Made by a program: the position numbers and the translations under genes. Below, in pieces: positions 52,641-61,761 of a DNA stretch of 64,000 nt. The stretch's first letter is position 1. Every line of letters begins with the position of its first letter. This DNA is from Sporisorium sorghi. Taxonomy: Eukaryota; Basidiomycota; Ustilaginomycetes; Ustilaginales; Ustilaginaceae. Below the pieces are notes generated by a model. That model had not been told where the DNA came from. It ran no database searches and saw only the letters and a program-made list of their open reading frames with translations. The stretch lies in assembly GCA_023212695.1 (NCBI GenBank), contig JALCCG010000006.1, forward strand, positions 62,001 to 126,000, in the 5' to 3' direction.

Positions 52641-52829
52641 CCCTTATAAGTAATTGAAGGGGAAATTCCCTCGCATCGTTTCTCCGAGCAAGAACGACTA
52701 CCTATAGTAGGGATGCCCGCTGATGAAAATCTCTTTTGCATCACTTGAAAAAATCAGTTTTCGGTTGCAACTAAACGCTTGGTCATTCCGATAGTTAGTT
52801 CGTCAAGACCAGAAAGGAGTGAGTGCTTT

Positions 52830-52940
52830 ATGACAACGCCATATTTGCTGTTCTTCATAATGTATGTTGTAACAATCCTCATCCTTAAGAAAGTAACGCT
52901 ATCCATTAAACGAAAAGAGGCCCCTACTAAAAGCACCTAG
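52830..52940 (+). CDS. Small membrane protein (36 residues)
   Basis: MTTPYLLFFIMYVVTILILK is one hydrophobic helix followed by a basic tail (SIKRKEAPTKST). AAGGAGTG lies 8 bases before ATG. The strong ribosome site and clean helix suggest it is real. Function unknown; small membrane proteins of this kind occur in phage and stress loci. Confidence 0.45.
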   Translation: MTTPYLLFFIMYVVTILILKKVTLSIKRKEAPTKST

Positions 52941-53105
52941 CCCTTCCTGAAATTAGTTGAGTTGGACCCTATACGAATGCAAGGCAAATAGGAGCATACG
53001 CCAGGCTATACCCCCTCTCTGAAGTTTTCTGGTCATCTTCTAATCGTCCACAATTGACAATCAGGCTTAAAACAGCTTATATTTCGTCGCATAAGAGCAA
53101 AAGAA

Positions 53106-53127
53106 AAAGCACCCACTGGGGTGCTTT
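53106..53127. terminator. Bidirectional hairpin
   Basis: AAAGCACCC/GGGTGCTTT with a short loop, A-rich on the left and T-rich on the right. It follows the small membrane protein. Confidence 0.6.
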
Positions 53128-53511
53128 AATCATCACTTACTGATAGAAGTAAACGCAGTATATCGTAAATACAATGCCTGGAATAATGAGCATTAGACAA
53201 AGTAAAAAATAAGCGAATTTTTCGTTCTGTTAATCTTCCAGGTGATTTTTTCATTAACGAACTCAAAATCGGCAATATAATCATAGGATTCTTTCAATAA
53301 GGATCACCGAATACTGCTTGATGTCTTAAATATTGCATTACACCCCTCCTAAATCTCCGATAACATTTCGACATCAGGAAGGTTTTCTCTTCTTCACCAA
53401 TCGTCGTCTACTATAGAACCATTTCGTTCCACTTACTCCACACAACTGCAATTATCAGTCTGTTTCGAAATGAGAGAGTGTTGATTTATTACGTCTATAG
53501 GCGACATTGAC

Positions 53512-53542
53512 AAAAAAACAGACTGGAAAAATCCAGTCTGTT
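53512..53542 (-). terminator. Terminator after the gene at 53597
   Basis: AACAGACTGGA and TCCAGTCTGTT form an 11-bp stem around AAAA. Read on the minus strand it ends in seven T. Confidence 0.9.
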
Positions 53543-53596
53543 ACTAACAGTACGCCCAGGGTGAGATTTCAAACTATAATTCATTGAATTGAAAAA

Positions 53597-54064
53597 TTAA
53601 GGAGCAGGGGGACCTATTTTGAAACTATCTCGCCAGCCCCATTTATCTCCTGGTTGTGAACCAAAAGTTATACCAGCTACACCTAAGGCCATATTAATCA
53701 AACTATTAGTTTGTGCATGTGCATAAGCACTTGCAAATGCAGCTGTCTTTCCTTGGTCGGATACTGGAATTCTAACTTCTGTAGTCAGCGTTCCAATATG
53801 TTGGCCAGTAAGAGCACGAAGATCAACTTCAGCTTTAGTTCCTGTTAAGGAGGACTGATCGATACTTTTGAATCCAAAATCACTTCTTAAGGCTAAGTTT
53901 TGAACATAGTATTCACCAGTTGAATTTTTGGGAGTAGCATTAGTCTTCCAAGAATGCCCAATTGTATCTACATAAGTATAGTTTGGTCTCTCATTAAAAT
54001 AGAATCTATTATGATAAGTATAGATGTATTCAGCACCAAATGAGGCTTCACGTACTGAGATCAC
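53597..54064 (-). CDS. Unknown protein, probably missing its N-terminus
   Basis: The frame gives 155 residues of beta-rich, Tyr/Thr-rich sequence (YTYHNRFYFNERPNYTYVDT, DFGFKSIDQSSLTGTKAEVD) with a C-terminal segment KWGWRDSFKIG. The only start is a GTG with no ribosome site, and an in-frame stop lies four codons before it. It looks like the C-terminal part of an exported protein that lost its signal peptide by mutation. A terminator follows. Confidence 0.5.
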   Translation of the reverse strand: MISVREASFGAEYIYTYHNRFYFNERPNYTYVDTIGHSWKTNATPKNSTGEYYVQNLALRSDFGFKSIDQSSLTGTKAEVDLRALTGQHIGTLTTEVRIPVSDQGKTAAFASAYAHAQTNSLINMALGVAGITFGSQPGDKWGWRDSFKIGPPAP

Positions 54065-54133
54065 AATCCTGCATTTTCAAGAAGCTTAATACGAAAGTTC
54101 GATTCATCTTCAGTCATACTATGCTCCAAATCA

Positions 54134-54316
54134 TCATAGTTGGGATACATCCATCATAGTAACGGTGATCATAGGTACTTCTGCATTATCATTAAGCTGC
54201 ATAGTGTTCAAGATCGTTTTAAAAGCTTCTCGGTTCCTTGAAGCAAGCTCTTTGTTATCACGGCTGCTATTATAACGCTCACGCTGTGCCTGCAGTTCCT
54301 TTGTTTCTGTTGTCAT
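54134..54316 (-). CDS. Small charged protein of unknown function
   Basis: 60 residues from the ATG after GGAGG (54316). MTTETKELQAQRERYNSSRD starts a helical, charged protein. Its stop overlaps a further 29-codon frame (MYPNYDDLEHSMTEDE) that ends near 54060, just before the truncated gene. These may be successive small genes or pieces of one broken gene. Confidence 0.5.
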   Translation of the reverse strand: MTTETKELQAQRERYNSSRDNKELASRNREAFKTILNTMQLNDNAEVPMITVTMMDVSQL

Positions 54317-54460
54317 ATGTATAACCTCCAGTAGCTTGAGAGTAGGACCTCTATAGAGAGAGCCGCAATAATTGAATAAACTGTTCCCAAAACCACCGTG
54401 AAAGCAAGCATGATGGTCATTATCTCGGATTGTTTCTTGTATCATTCAATTTTTTCGCCG

Positions 54461-54484
54461 GTTATCCTGGCTTACCTGGATAAC
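54461..54484. promoter_or_regulatory. Inverted repeat between divergent small genes
   Basis: GTTATCC and GGATAAC flank ten bases. Lies 145 bases upstream of the 54316 start and 70 before the tiny frame at 54554. Possible operator. Confidence 0.3.
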
Positions 54485-54553
54485 TTGTTTTGATTTTCAT
54501 CAAAAGAGAGAGAAGGTCACATATAAAAGGAGAGGGAGGTCGAGGGAGGCAAT

Positions 54554-54637
54554 GTGAAGAATACTGGTTCCAATTTAAATGAAGAGGTACTCTTAAACTC
54601 TAAATAGATACAAAGCAGCTTAAATACGTACTGCTTT
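54554..54637 (+). other. Possible 17-codon leader frame with terminator
   Basis: GTG at 54554 follows GAGGGAGG and encodes MKNTGSNLNEEVLLNSK. A hairpin AAAGCAG/CTGCTTT with T6 follows at 54612-54640. This could be a tiny peptide gene or chance. The rest of 54317-54987 shows no other gene. Confidence 0.3.
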
Positions 54638-54987
54638 TTTATTTGGAGATGTCGATTCCTTACATTGTAGGGAGTACACTCTAAATAATTGAGAAAATAT
54701 ATTTTTATACCAACTTTTTCATTTTACTGTGTGTTTATTTATATGAAACACAATTATTGAAAAGAGGCTGGTTATATGATGTAAATCTAAATTCAAATTA
54801 GCTCAGTAAATCTTTCAAACCATTTGGTAGTGATTATTATTTCATAAACAGAACTAAATACCTAGTTCTTATTTACAATTTTCGACGATATTTACATATT
54901 ATATATATTATAATTAAAATTGTAATCACATACAGTTCTAAATAAGGGATAATTAGTAATCAAATCATGCTATTTAGGAGGAAAACA

Positions 54988-55896
54988 ATGAATATTAAAT
55001 CCAAAATTAAAAAAGCCTTTTTATTAACACCTCTTCTTCTTATATTTTCTGCGCAGTCGGTTATGGGTAGTCCTTTAACAGATTCCCCTAGTTCTGATGC
55101 ATTGTCAGCAAAACAGGCACTAGTTAAAAAATACGAAAGTAAATACAACCCCAACTTGACTGAAGAAGAAAAAGATGAGAGAAGTAAAGAAGTAGAACGA
55201 AAAATGAATCAAATGGCCGCATCTGATGTGCCTCTATCAGTTATGAAGGCAACTCTTGAACAAGATGATATTTATGTATTAGATACACCTGTTATCGAGT
55301 CAGAAGTTTCGCCTTTTTCCCAGGCAGCTGATATTTCGATGTCTAATGTAACTATTAGTTACGACGCGCAAACACAAAGGTGGACAGTAACAGGTGGCGG
55401 AAGTTGGAACAATAACAACTGGGTAAATGATCTCCCATCTTTCTTTGGTGAGTGGGTAGGTACTGTTAAAAATGTAGGCTCTTATGACACAGTGGGCTTT
55501 ACCTTCTATAATACCAGTGGCACTGCTCCTGTTATGCTACGGTCTTCTGCATATATTACTGATCATAGTGGAAGAACACTTGAGTCAACCAGCCCTAGCC
55601 ACGGGGATGGAAAAAAAGGAGTTGCTTTTGATTATCAAGACAACGCCAAACTTATTGCTGTTAATCCAAGTACCTTTACATATTTAGGTAGAGGGTTCGC
55701 AGCCTCAGCCACATATTCAAGCACGTTCACCAATTACCACGGGTATGCACGAAGCTTTTATGGACATACTTGGAATACGACTGGAATCTCAAGTGTATCG
55801 TTTGGCGGTACAGGATCTACCTATGGAGTGACAATAAACTTCTCAAGCACATCTAACCGTTTCCCAGCATATAGTAATGCTGATAAAACTTTTTAA
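54988..55896 (+). CDS. Secreted protein of unknown function
   Basis: 302 residues from ATG 54988 (TTAGGAGGAAAACA upstream; an earlier frame start at 54967 has none). A signal peptide ends near SVMGSP. Residues 25-100 are a charged helical propeptide-like region (NLTEEEKDERSKEVERKMNQ). The rest is a Ser/Thr/Asn/Gly-rich beta domain (WTVTGGGSWNNNNWVNDLPS, YHGYARSFYGHTWNTTGISS). No family recognised. AT-rich, with its own terminator. Confidence 0.75.
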   Translation: MNIKSKIKKAFLLTPLLLIFSAQSVMGSPLTDSPSSDALSAKQALVKKYESKYNPNLTEEEKDERSKEVERKMNQMAASDVPLSVMKATLEQDDIYVLDTPVIESEVSPFSQAADISMSNVTISYDAQTQRWTVTGGGSWNNNNWVNDLPSFFGEWVGTVKNVGSYDTVGFTFYNTSGTAPVMLRSSAYITDHSGRTLESTSPSHGDGKKGVAFDYQDNAKLIAVNPSTFTYLGRGFAASATYSSTFTNYHGYARSFYGHTWNTTGISSVSFGGTGSTYGVTINFSSTSNRFPAYSNADKTF

Positions 55897-55919
55897 TAAT
55901 TTTATTTTAGAGTATTATA

Positions 55920-55956
55920 GTCAACAGAGCTGCTTTATGCATCTCTGTTGACTTAT
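55920..55956 (+). terminator. Terminator between the secreted and anchored proteins
   Basis: GTCAACAGAG and CTCTGTTGAC form a 10-bp stem around 13 bases, followed by TTATTTAA. Confidence 0.65.
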
Positions 55957-55976
55957 TTAAATTGCAGGGGGAAGTT

Positions 55977-56549
55977 ATGCGTAAAAAAACACTTCTAGGT
56001 TTATCAGTCATGCTTATTCTGATCTTCATAATCATCTTAGTTGTAGTGCAGTTTTCAAAAAAAGACCAAATTAAAGGTTTTGAAAATAGGTTAAAAAATA
56101 ATGGATATGAAATTCAAGAAATTCAGAAACCAGTCTCAATAAATGTTCATATTAAACCAGAGTGGATCGCAAATAAAACTGAAAACACGAAAAAAGTAGA
56201 AGTAACCATTTTAGAAAAAAATAACACGAAAATAATATTGGAGAATGTTCAATATAGAGAAAATGATATATATTTCACTTTTAAAACATCAACTAAGATC
56301 AATAAAGACGATAGCGTCTTTCTGTCTAATAATGTATTCAATGCAGATGGAACATCACATGCTTATACTCCAAATAACCTTTTTGAAATTACGACCAGCA
56401 AAAAAGAAATCATACCACTGGGGCAGATTGCATTTGAAGAGAATTCAGGATTTTCATTTGGAGTACCAGTTGAGAACTATCATTCAATAAAAAATGGATT
56501 TGATTTAAAGTACTCAGGATTTATTTTGTATAGTTACTTCAAAAATTAA
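55977..56549 (+). CDS. Membrane-anchored protein of unknown function
   Basis: 190 residues from ATG 55977, after AGGGGGAA. One N-terminal helix (LLGLSVMLILIFIIILVVVQ), then an outside domain with Lys/Asn-rich strands (VSINVHIKPEWIANKTENTK). The arrangement of a secreted protein, a terminator and a single-helix protein repeats that at 22295-23973, but the sequences are not visibly alike. Confidence 0.72.
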   Translation: MRKKTLLGLSVMLILIFIIILVVVQFSKKDQIKGFENRLKNNGYEIQEIQKPVSINVHIKPEWIANKTENTKKVEVTILEKNNTKIILENVQYRENDIYFTFKTSTKINKDDSVFLSNNVFNADGTSHAYTPNNLFEITTSKKEIIPLGQIAFEENSGFSFGVPVENYHSIKNGFDLKYSGFILYSYFKN

Positions 56550-56716
56550 ACGATAAACCAAAAAGAGTAGGCCAACCTAAGAATAGGTAAACATGAGCTC
56601 TCTTTGATTTCTTTTTTCTCAATTCTCATGGTGTTGTTCGTAAAACAAAACATTGAAATATGCTCTGATAGAGCTCGTGATCAACTTATTGTCTGAACAT
56701 AGCAAATGATATCAGA

Positions 56717-56750
56717 AAAAAAGACGAACCCGTAATTGGGTTCGTCTTTT
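56717..56750. terminator. Bidirectional terminator
   Basis: AAAAGACGAACCC and GGGTTCGTCTTTT form a perfect 13-bp stem around six bases, between converging genes at 56549 and 56801. Confidence 0.92.
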
Positions 56751-56800
56751 GGTGATTTTGCAGGTTGAGTCAAGTTTGTGTCCGTTATACCAGCTTCTTC

Positions 56801-57247
56801 TTAAAGAACTTCATACCCTATATAGTTTTCTCTTCTATAAAAAAGACTATCATAACCGTTTATTGCATCTCCTACCTCTGAAAGCAAATCTCTTTTAGCA
56901 TGTAATAATAACAATTCGTCGAATAAACGTTCATTAATAGGACTCAACAAAGATCCTAGATGAGGTTTGAATTTTTTAATAGTCCTTGGTCTCCATCCTC
57001 GTGTGAATGAAGAGAGGCTTTCAAGCGCATAAAATATATCCTCAAAATGACTTTTTTCTGGTGAAAAATAATTATCCAATTTCGTGGAAACTTCATTTAA
57101 AAATGGCACTCTGTTGATATTTTGAGTCTTAGGATCATATATTTCCTGTACTCTTGCCCTCACCCTATAAGTGAGGTCTACTGATAGTGGTCCACCTATG
57201 TCTACACTTGCACCCGCTCCATGTAAACCTCCTACTATTAAATTCAT
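56801..57247 (-). CDS. SIR2-like NAD-binding domain fragment
   Basis: 148 residues. The N-terminus GLHGAGASVDIGGPLSVDL fits the GAGAS-xx-G-PLS nucleotide-binding loop of SIR2-like proteins found in antiviral systems. The following helical part (EDIFYALESLSSF) is consistent. Usual family members are several hundred residues long and this one stops early with no continuing frame, and it lacks a ribosome site. It is probably a remnant of a defence gene. Confidence 0.5.
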   Translation of the reverse strand: MNLIVGGLHGAGASVDIGGPLSVDLTYRVRARVQEIYDPKTQNINRVPFLNEVSTKLDNYFSPEKSHFEDIFYALESLSSFTRGWRPRTIKKFKPHLGSLLSPINERLFDELLLLHAKRDLLSEVGDAINGYDSLFYRRENYIGYEVL

Positions 57248-57663
57248 ATTTCTAAGCTACCATATATTTCAGTCGAAATCATAGATAAGAATTATCGTTA
57301 GCTATATCTGCAACAGGATGGGACTTCTCACTACTTAAAAGCTGCTGCAAGAGTTGTCAAGGCATCACTCCTGACCTGCCTAAAAAAACTATCGCTAATC
57401 CCAAACTCCCCACAACTTATATATTCAAACCTACCTTAATTCTGACTGTAATACTGATTTACTAAGTAAAAAAGGCGAAAAGAGGTACTCTTCGGTCATA
57501 TGCCGCATTCATGCAGCCATGAGTGTCATTCTCGCCTTTTTCTATGGTTACATCCTATCACGGGAAAACTTTCATGCGGTGCTCAACTTAGAGTCACTTT
57601 AGAGTCAATTTGTGTTCATATCGTGGTCAATAAATTCCAGAGCATCAGTCTGCCGGTTTGTCA
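57248..57663. other. Intergenic stretch with a long imperfect hairpin
   Basis: AAAAAGGCGA (57469) and TCGCCTTTTT (57532) could pair across about 53 bases. No gene is supported. Confidence 0.4.
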
Positions 57664-58060
57664 GGTTCTTCTGTCATACCGCCTCCCTTCCCAATTCCAG
57701 AACCCTTACTGCCCTTTCGCAGGAATCGTCTCCGAAATGCGCTGCACATCGGACATTTTCCAAGCATAACGGCCACGGGAGTAATAGCTGAACTTATCCT
57801 CTTTTAAACTGACACACTTGTCTTGCCTGTCGGCACCGTTGTATAGTAGCCGCATACCACTTTGATAGTCTCTTCCGATTGACCAACACTCAGTCAGGTT
57901 TGCAATCGAAACGACTGCTCCAGTTGGCCGGTTATCGGCTGAATACCCGTGCCGCGCTAATCTTCCTTGATTTATGGCACCTTGTAGGCATCCCGGTTGA
58001 TCTTCTTGTCGGCGTAAATGGCGAAGGACCAACGTACTTTGTTGCTCACCCACGAGTTTC
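57664..58060 (-). pseudogene. Remnant of an ASCH-domain phage-type gene
   Basis: TGAVVSIANLTECWSIGRDY and YSRGRYAWKMSDVQRISETI match the pattern of ASCH-domain proteins common in phages. The conserved end PAKGQQG-FW is broken by a stop (Gln codon to TAA) at about 57710. Upstream a fragment NKVRWSFAIYADKKINRDAY is in another frame. Not functional. Confidence 0.6.
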
Positions 58061-58294
58061 GTTACCTTTTTCCAAGATAGTGATCAGCGTCGCCAAGTAT
58101 GACAGTGTAGTATCCAGTTCTTTTGCATCATTAACGTCTTCCTGTACGATATCCAGTTGAATTCAGTATCCATAGAAATCTCTGCCATCATTCTCGCTAT
58201 AGCTTTTAACTATAACTAGTTATGATCTTTTGGTATGCCTTCTAACTCTGCTCGTCGTGATATGATATCGCTATACAACGAGGGGGTTATGTAC

Positions 58295-59455
58295 ATGACG
58301 GATAAGTTCCAGATCGTAGGAAGTTTGTTGCGGCCCGAAGAGCTGCTGAAATATAAAACGCAAATTGAACACCGTGATGATATCCAGTACCCGTTCTATG
58401 AGAATTTTGAAGGGTATGCCGAGTGCGAGACCGAGGCGATCACACAGGTCGTGAACAAGGAAATCGAGCATAACCTGTCGGTTATTACGGACGGCGAATT
58501 CTCCAAATCGATGTGGCATCTGGATTTTGTATGGGGTTTTGGCGGAGTTGAGCGTTACATCGCGGACCATGGCTACTTCTTCCGGGATGTGGACGGAACC
58601 TCGAAATATGAAACACGCAAAGATATTGGCCTGCGCATTACGGGCGCACTGAGCGGAAGGAATCATCACTTCATTAAGCTGTTCAAACAGCTCCAAGATA
58701 CGGCAGGCGATCAGCAGACGAAGCTTTGCGTACCGTCTCCTTCCCATATTTACGGTGAACTTTCCTGGTCGGATAACATTGGTGGCACCGATGCTGTTTA
58801 TCAGAACAAACAGGAGCTCAAAGCGGGTCTTGTGAGCGCGTATAAGGAATTCGTGGAGGAATTCGCTGCGGCAGGCGGCAAAATCCTGCAATTCGATGAT
58901 TGCTTGTGGGAGCTGTTTGCAGACGACAACCCGAACTCTCCGTTTACAGGGGAGCATATTAATCAAGTGGAAGTACAGGGTCTCGCCACCGAATTTATTG
59001 ATATTAATAATACCGTGATTGATTTTGGTCATAGCCTCGGCTTGAAAATGTGGACACACAACTGCCGCGGCAACTACGATTCCCGCAACATGGGCGGTGG
59101 ATCTTATGCGAAAATCGCCAACCTGTTCCTGAAGCAGTTGAAATATGATCGCTTCTTCCTGGAGTGGGATGATGATCGTGCAGGCTCGATTGAAGCCCTG
59201 GAGGTCTTCAAGGACAGACCGGAGACGGAGATTGTTCTGGGCTTGCTGTCTTCCAAAACCAATACGCTGGATGATGAAGCACGCGTCATCCGTCTGCTTG
59301 ACGAAGCATCCAAAATCATTGATAAGGACCGTCTGCTGCTCTCGCATCAATGCGGCTTTGCATCCTGCGATGGCGGTAACGAGCTAAGCGAAGCCGAGCA
59401 ATGGGCGAAAATCAACCAAGGTCAACAGATTGCCAAGCAATACTGGAATAACTAA
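58295..59455 (+). CDS. MetE C-terminal-like protein (cobalamin-independent methionine synthase family)
   Basis: 386 residues from ATG 58295 (GAGGGGG at 9 bases). A single TIM barrel equal to the catalytic half of MetE: VGSLLRPEELLKY, VITDGEFSKSMWHLDFVWGF, LQFDDCLWELFADDN, MWTHNCRGNYDSR and LLLSHQCGFAS. The zinc ligands expected from MetE (His and Cys in THNCRG, Glu, Cys in HQCGF) are visible. Such stand-alone proteins transfer methyl groups between thiols, but the donor is often unknown. Confidence 0.9.
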   Translation: MTDKFQIVGSLLRPEELLKYKTQIEHRDDIQYPFYENFEGYAECETEAITQVVNKEIEHNLSVITDGEFSKSMWHLDFVWGFGGVERYIADHGYFFRDVDGTSKYETRKDIGLRITGALSGRNHHFIKLFKQLQDTAGDQQTKLCVPSPSHIYGELSWSDNIGGTDAVYQNKQELKAGLVSAYKEFVEEFAAAGGKILQFDDCLWELFADDNPNSPFTGEHINQVEVQGLATEFIDINNTVIDFGHSLGLKMWTHNCRGNYDSRNMGGGSYAKIANLFLKQLKYDRFFLEWDDDRAGSIEALEVFKDRPETEIVLGLLSSKTNTLDDEARVIRLLDEASKIIDKDRLLLSHQCGFASCDGGNELSEAEQWAKINQGQQIAKQYWNN

Positions 59456-59487
59456 ATTCGGATAAACATCATCTTGAGCTAATAGGG

Positions 59488-59532
59488 ATGACTCAACGGG
59501 TCGCTTATGGACCCTAGAGTCATCTTTTTTTT
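59488..59532 (+). terminator. Terminator after the MetE-like gene
   Basis: GATGACTC...GGGTC and GACCC...GAGTCATC pair through 13 bases with small bulges, followed by nine T. Confidence 0.92.
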
Positions 59533-59774
59533 ATATGCAGCGTGTTGCAGCATCTGCAGCATCGAACAGGAGAAGCCTTCGTTGTTTTGATATGGGTTCC
59601 CACAAGGATATGTACTCGACTCAGGTATTCAAATATGCCACAATAGAGGATCAGGGCCGCAGGAGAATTGGCCTAAGGTACAGCAATACAAGCCGCAAGA
59701 TCGCTAACAAATCTACGTTCCAATACTTTATACTAAATAAGCCAGAATATATCTAAGGAGCTGCAGAGTCCGCT
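59533..59774. other. Intergenic leader of the DUF4317 gene
   Basis: About 240 bases. A 73-codon frame across it has no ribosome site and is not supported. AAGGAG lies 14 bases before the next ATG. Confidence 0.4.
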
Positions 59775-60953
59775 ATGAACAAAAAAGAAGTCGCCAACAT
59801 ACGCAAGCAATTTAAGCTGGACCACGATTTACTGAATATTTACGATATTCTCAATGTCTATATTACGAAGGAAACGAATGAAATCTATCACTGGGAGCGT
59901 CTGCCGTTCGAGCTGGTGGATCGGGAGAAGCAGGAGTTATATATGGGTAATTTCAAAAAACTGCTGACCGGCGAACTGGATCAAAAATTGTTCGAATTGA
60001 GGTTTCAGGAAGCAGCGGAGGAACCGGCGCAGGTACTGCTTCACCAAGCTCTCGTATCGGGTGACCCGGAAGAATGGCAGGACTTGATGCTGATGCTTGT
60101 CGAGAGAATGCTGGCGGATGCCAAATATGAGCGGGATATGGTGGTCACGTTCGTTCGGGGACAGTATTATATGCCGACCAAGGCGAGAAACGATGAAGCG
60201 GAAGAGAGCGAGAAGAACGAGGTGTTTGCTCATCCGTTCATTTTATGCAGCGTGAATTCTACGGAGAAACAACGGAAGACGCTCTTGTTCGATTATGTGG
60301 AGAGGGAGTTCAAGTACAATGTCATTGTAGATCCGATCATCAAGTTAAGTACGCCGGAGCAAGGATTCCTGTACCCTAGCGTGACGGACAATTATTCCGA
60401 TGTGAATCGTATTTTGTATTGTACGGGAAAATCGAATTTTCCGGATCCGCATTTTGTCGAACAGGTCTTGAACGGGGAAAGATCCGTAACGGCACTTGAA
60501 GAGCGAGCGATCTTCGAAGATATCGTTAAGGAAGTGGCCGGCGAACAGCTCGATTCAGCCACCATTGCACAGGTGTACGAGGAAATCAACCGGGTGATCG
60601 AAATTAACGAAGAGACAAAGGAGGAAGAACCTCCGAAGCTGGATTATAAAGATCTGGAGCGCGTACTGAACGCAAGCGGCGTAGAGGACGTGACGACCGA
60701 GAAGGTGGAGCGGGCATTCGAAACGATCGTGGACAACAAGAACTATGAGATGAAGGCAACCAGCGTCCTGCCGAAGTTTACTTCCAAATCCATTAAGATC
60801 GAAACCAAGGTAGCTACGATTTCGGTTAGTCCGCAGGATTTAAGGTACGTCAAACAGGTTAATTACCAAGGTAAACGCTGCATCATGATTGAAGTGGACG
60901 AAGATGTCGCGATTGAAGGGTTTACGCTGGCTTCAGAGACGCTTTTAAGTTAA
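59775..60953 (+). CDS. DUF4317 protein
   Basis: 392 residues, soluble and acidic. The start MNKKEVANIRKQFKLDHDLL and the block AHPFILCSVNSTEKQRKTLL are typical of DUF4317, a Firmicute family without a known role. An acidic linker lies near residues 278-290 (EINEETKEEEPPKL), and the C-terminal domain ends VDEDVAIEGFTLASETLLS. Alone between two terminators. Confidence 0.88.
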   Translation: MNKKEVANIRKQFKLDHDLLNIYDILNVYITKETNEIYHWERLPFELVDREKQELYMGNFKKLLTGELDQKLFELRFQEAAEEPAQVLLHQALVSGDPEEWQDLMLMLVERMLADAKYERDMVVTFVRGQYYMPTKARNDEAEESEKNEVFAHPFILCSVNSTEKQRKTLLFDYVEREFKYNVIVDPIIKLSTPEQGFLYPSVTDNYSDVNRILYCTGKSNFPDPHFVEQVLNGERSVTALEERAIFEDIVKEVAGEQLDSATIAQVYEEINRVIEINEETKEEEPPKLDYKDLERVLNASGVEDVTTEKVERAFETIVDNKNYEMKATSVLPKFTSKSIKIETKVATISVSPQDLRYVKQVNYQGKRCIMIEVDEDVAIEGFTLASETLLS

Positions 60954-61032
60954 ACCGCGCATTGCACGGCATAGGTCAGGTGCCGCACCAATAACTTAAT
61001 AAAAAGCACTAATGCAACAGGAGATGACTTCG

Positions 61033-61425
61033 ATGAACAAAATGCTTTTGATCTTGATTACAGCCGCAGCGCTGCTGACGGCTTGCCAATCGAACCCGGC
61101 GGATAATGGGAATGCCACAGGCAATAACGAACAATCTGTACAGACCGAGACGTCGCAGCAAAACAACGAATCAGCCGAGGAAAGCCTAGACCACGGCGAG
61201 TGGTCTGCACTTCCCGAATATGACGTGATTGTTCGGAATATGGATTCGCAAGATTACACCTTTCGAACGGTAACCGATAACGAAAATGAACGCATTCTTC
61301 TGCTCACGAACCCAGACGGTGTGGAGAAATACAAGACCATTTTTATCAAAAACACGAGTCGCCTTAAAATCATTGATGTCGATGGCGGCGGACAACTCTT
61401 CAATGATATTTTGGAAAACAGTTAG
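61033..61425 (+). CDS. Small lipoprotein of unknown function
   Basis: 130 residues from ATG 61033, spaced 9 bases from CAGGAG; two earlier in-frame ATGs have no site. The lipobox LLTAC places the lipid at C18, followed by an Asn/Gln/Glu-rich linker to about 55 and a small domain (YDVIVRNMDSQDYTFRTVTD). No family recognised. Confidence 0.78.
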   Translation: MNKMLLILITAAALLTACQSNPADNGNATGNNEQSVQTETSQQNNESAEESLDHGEWSALPEYDVIVRNMDSQDYTFRTVTDNENERILLLTNPDGVEKYKTIFIKNTSRLKIIDVDGGGQLFNDILENS

Positions 61426-61437
61426 CAGAATGGAACT

Positions 61438-61475
61438 GACCGCTATCCTTCAGTAGGATGGCGGTCTTTTTTTTT
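61438..61475 (+). terminator. Terminator after the lipoprotein gene
   Basis: GACCGCTATCC and GGATGGCGGTC pair with one mismatch around seven bases and end in nine T. Confidence 0.93.
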
Positions 61476-61761
61476 CGCCTCTGGAAAATTTCGTCCGGAT
61501 TCAGCCATTGTAAGCGCGGCAGGAGAAACAATGTGAGATGGGAGCCTTTCCGGATTCTTCGGAAGGGTTCTTTGTTTGCTTGAGGCTCGTGTTTCCTCAG
61601 GAATGGAGGGGAAATCCCTTAGCCAGTAGTTGAGCAAAACCCTTCTTGAGGCTGATGATGGAATACATCGCTTGTCGGGTGTCTCTTGTAACGTAGGGTG
61701 TAACATGGAGATTAGACGCATCAAGGCCAACTGAAATTTTTAATACGAGGAGATGTAAGAA

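Larger units (their letters stand above)
52941..53596. other. Intergenic stretch with terminators and decayed small frames
   Basis: Besides the terminators listed separately, the minus strand has AGGAGGGGTGTA before a 14-codon frame. Further down are two overlapping frames giving MKKSPGRLTERKIRLFF and MLIIPGIVFTIYCVYFYQ, which read like one small membrane protein broken by a frameshift (53150-53270). Nothing intact is supported. Confidence 0.4.

Noticed and set aside
52754..52936. 60-residue minus-strand frame
   Set aside because: No ribosome site; antisense to the better-supported small membrane protein.
58271..59350. 359-residue minus-strand frame
   Set aside because: Antisense shadow of the MetE-like gene.
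59535..59756. 73-codon frame before the DUF4317 gene
   Set aside because: Begins next to a terminator, has no ribosome site and an unlikely composition.
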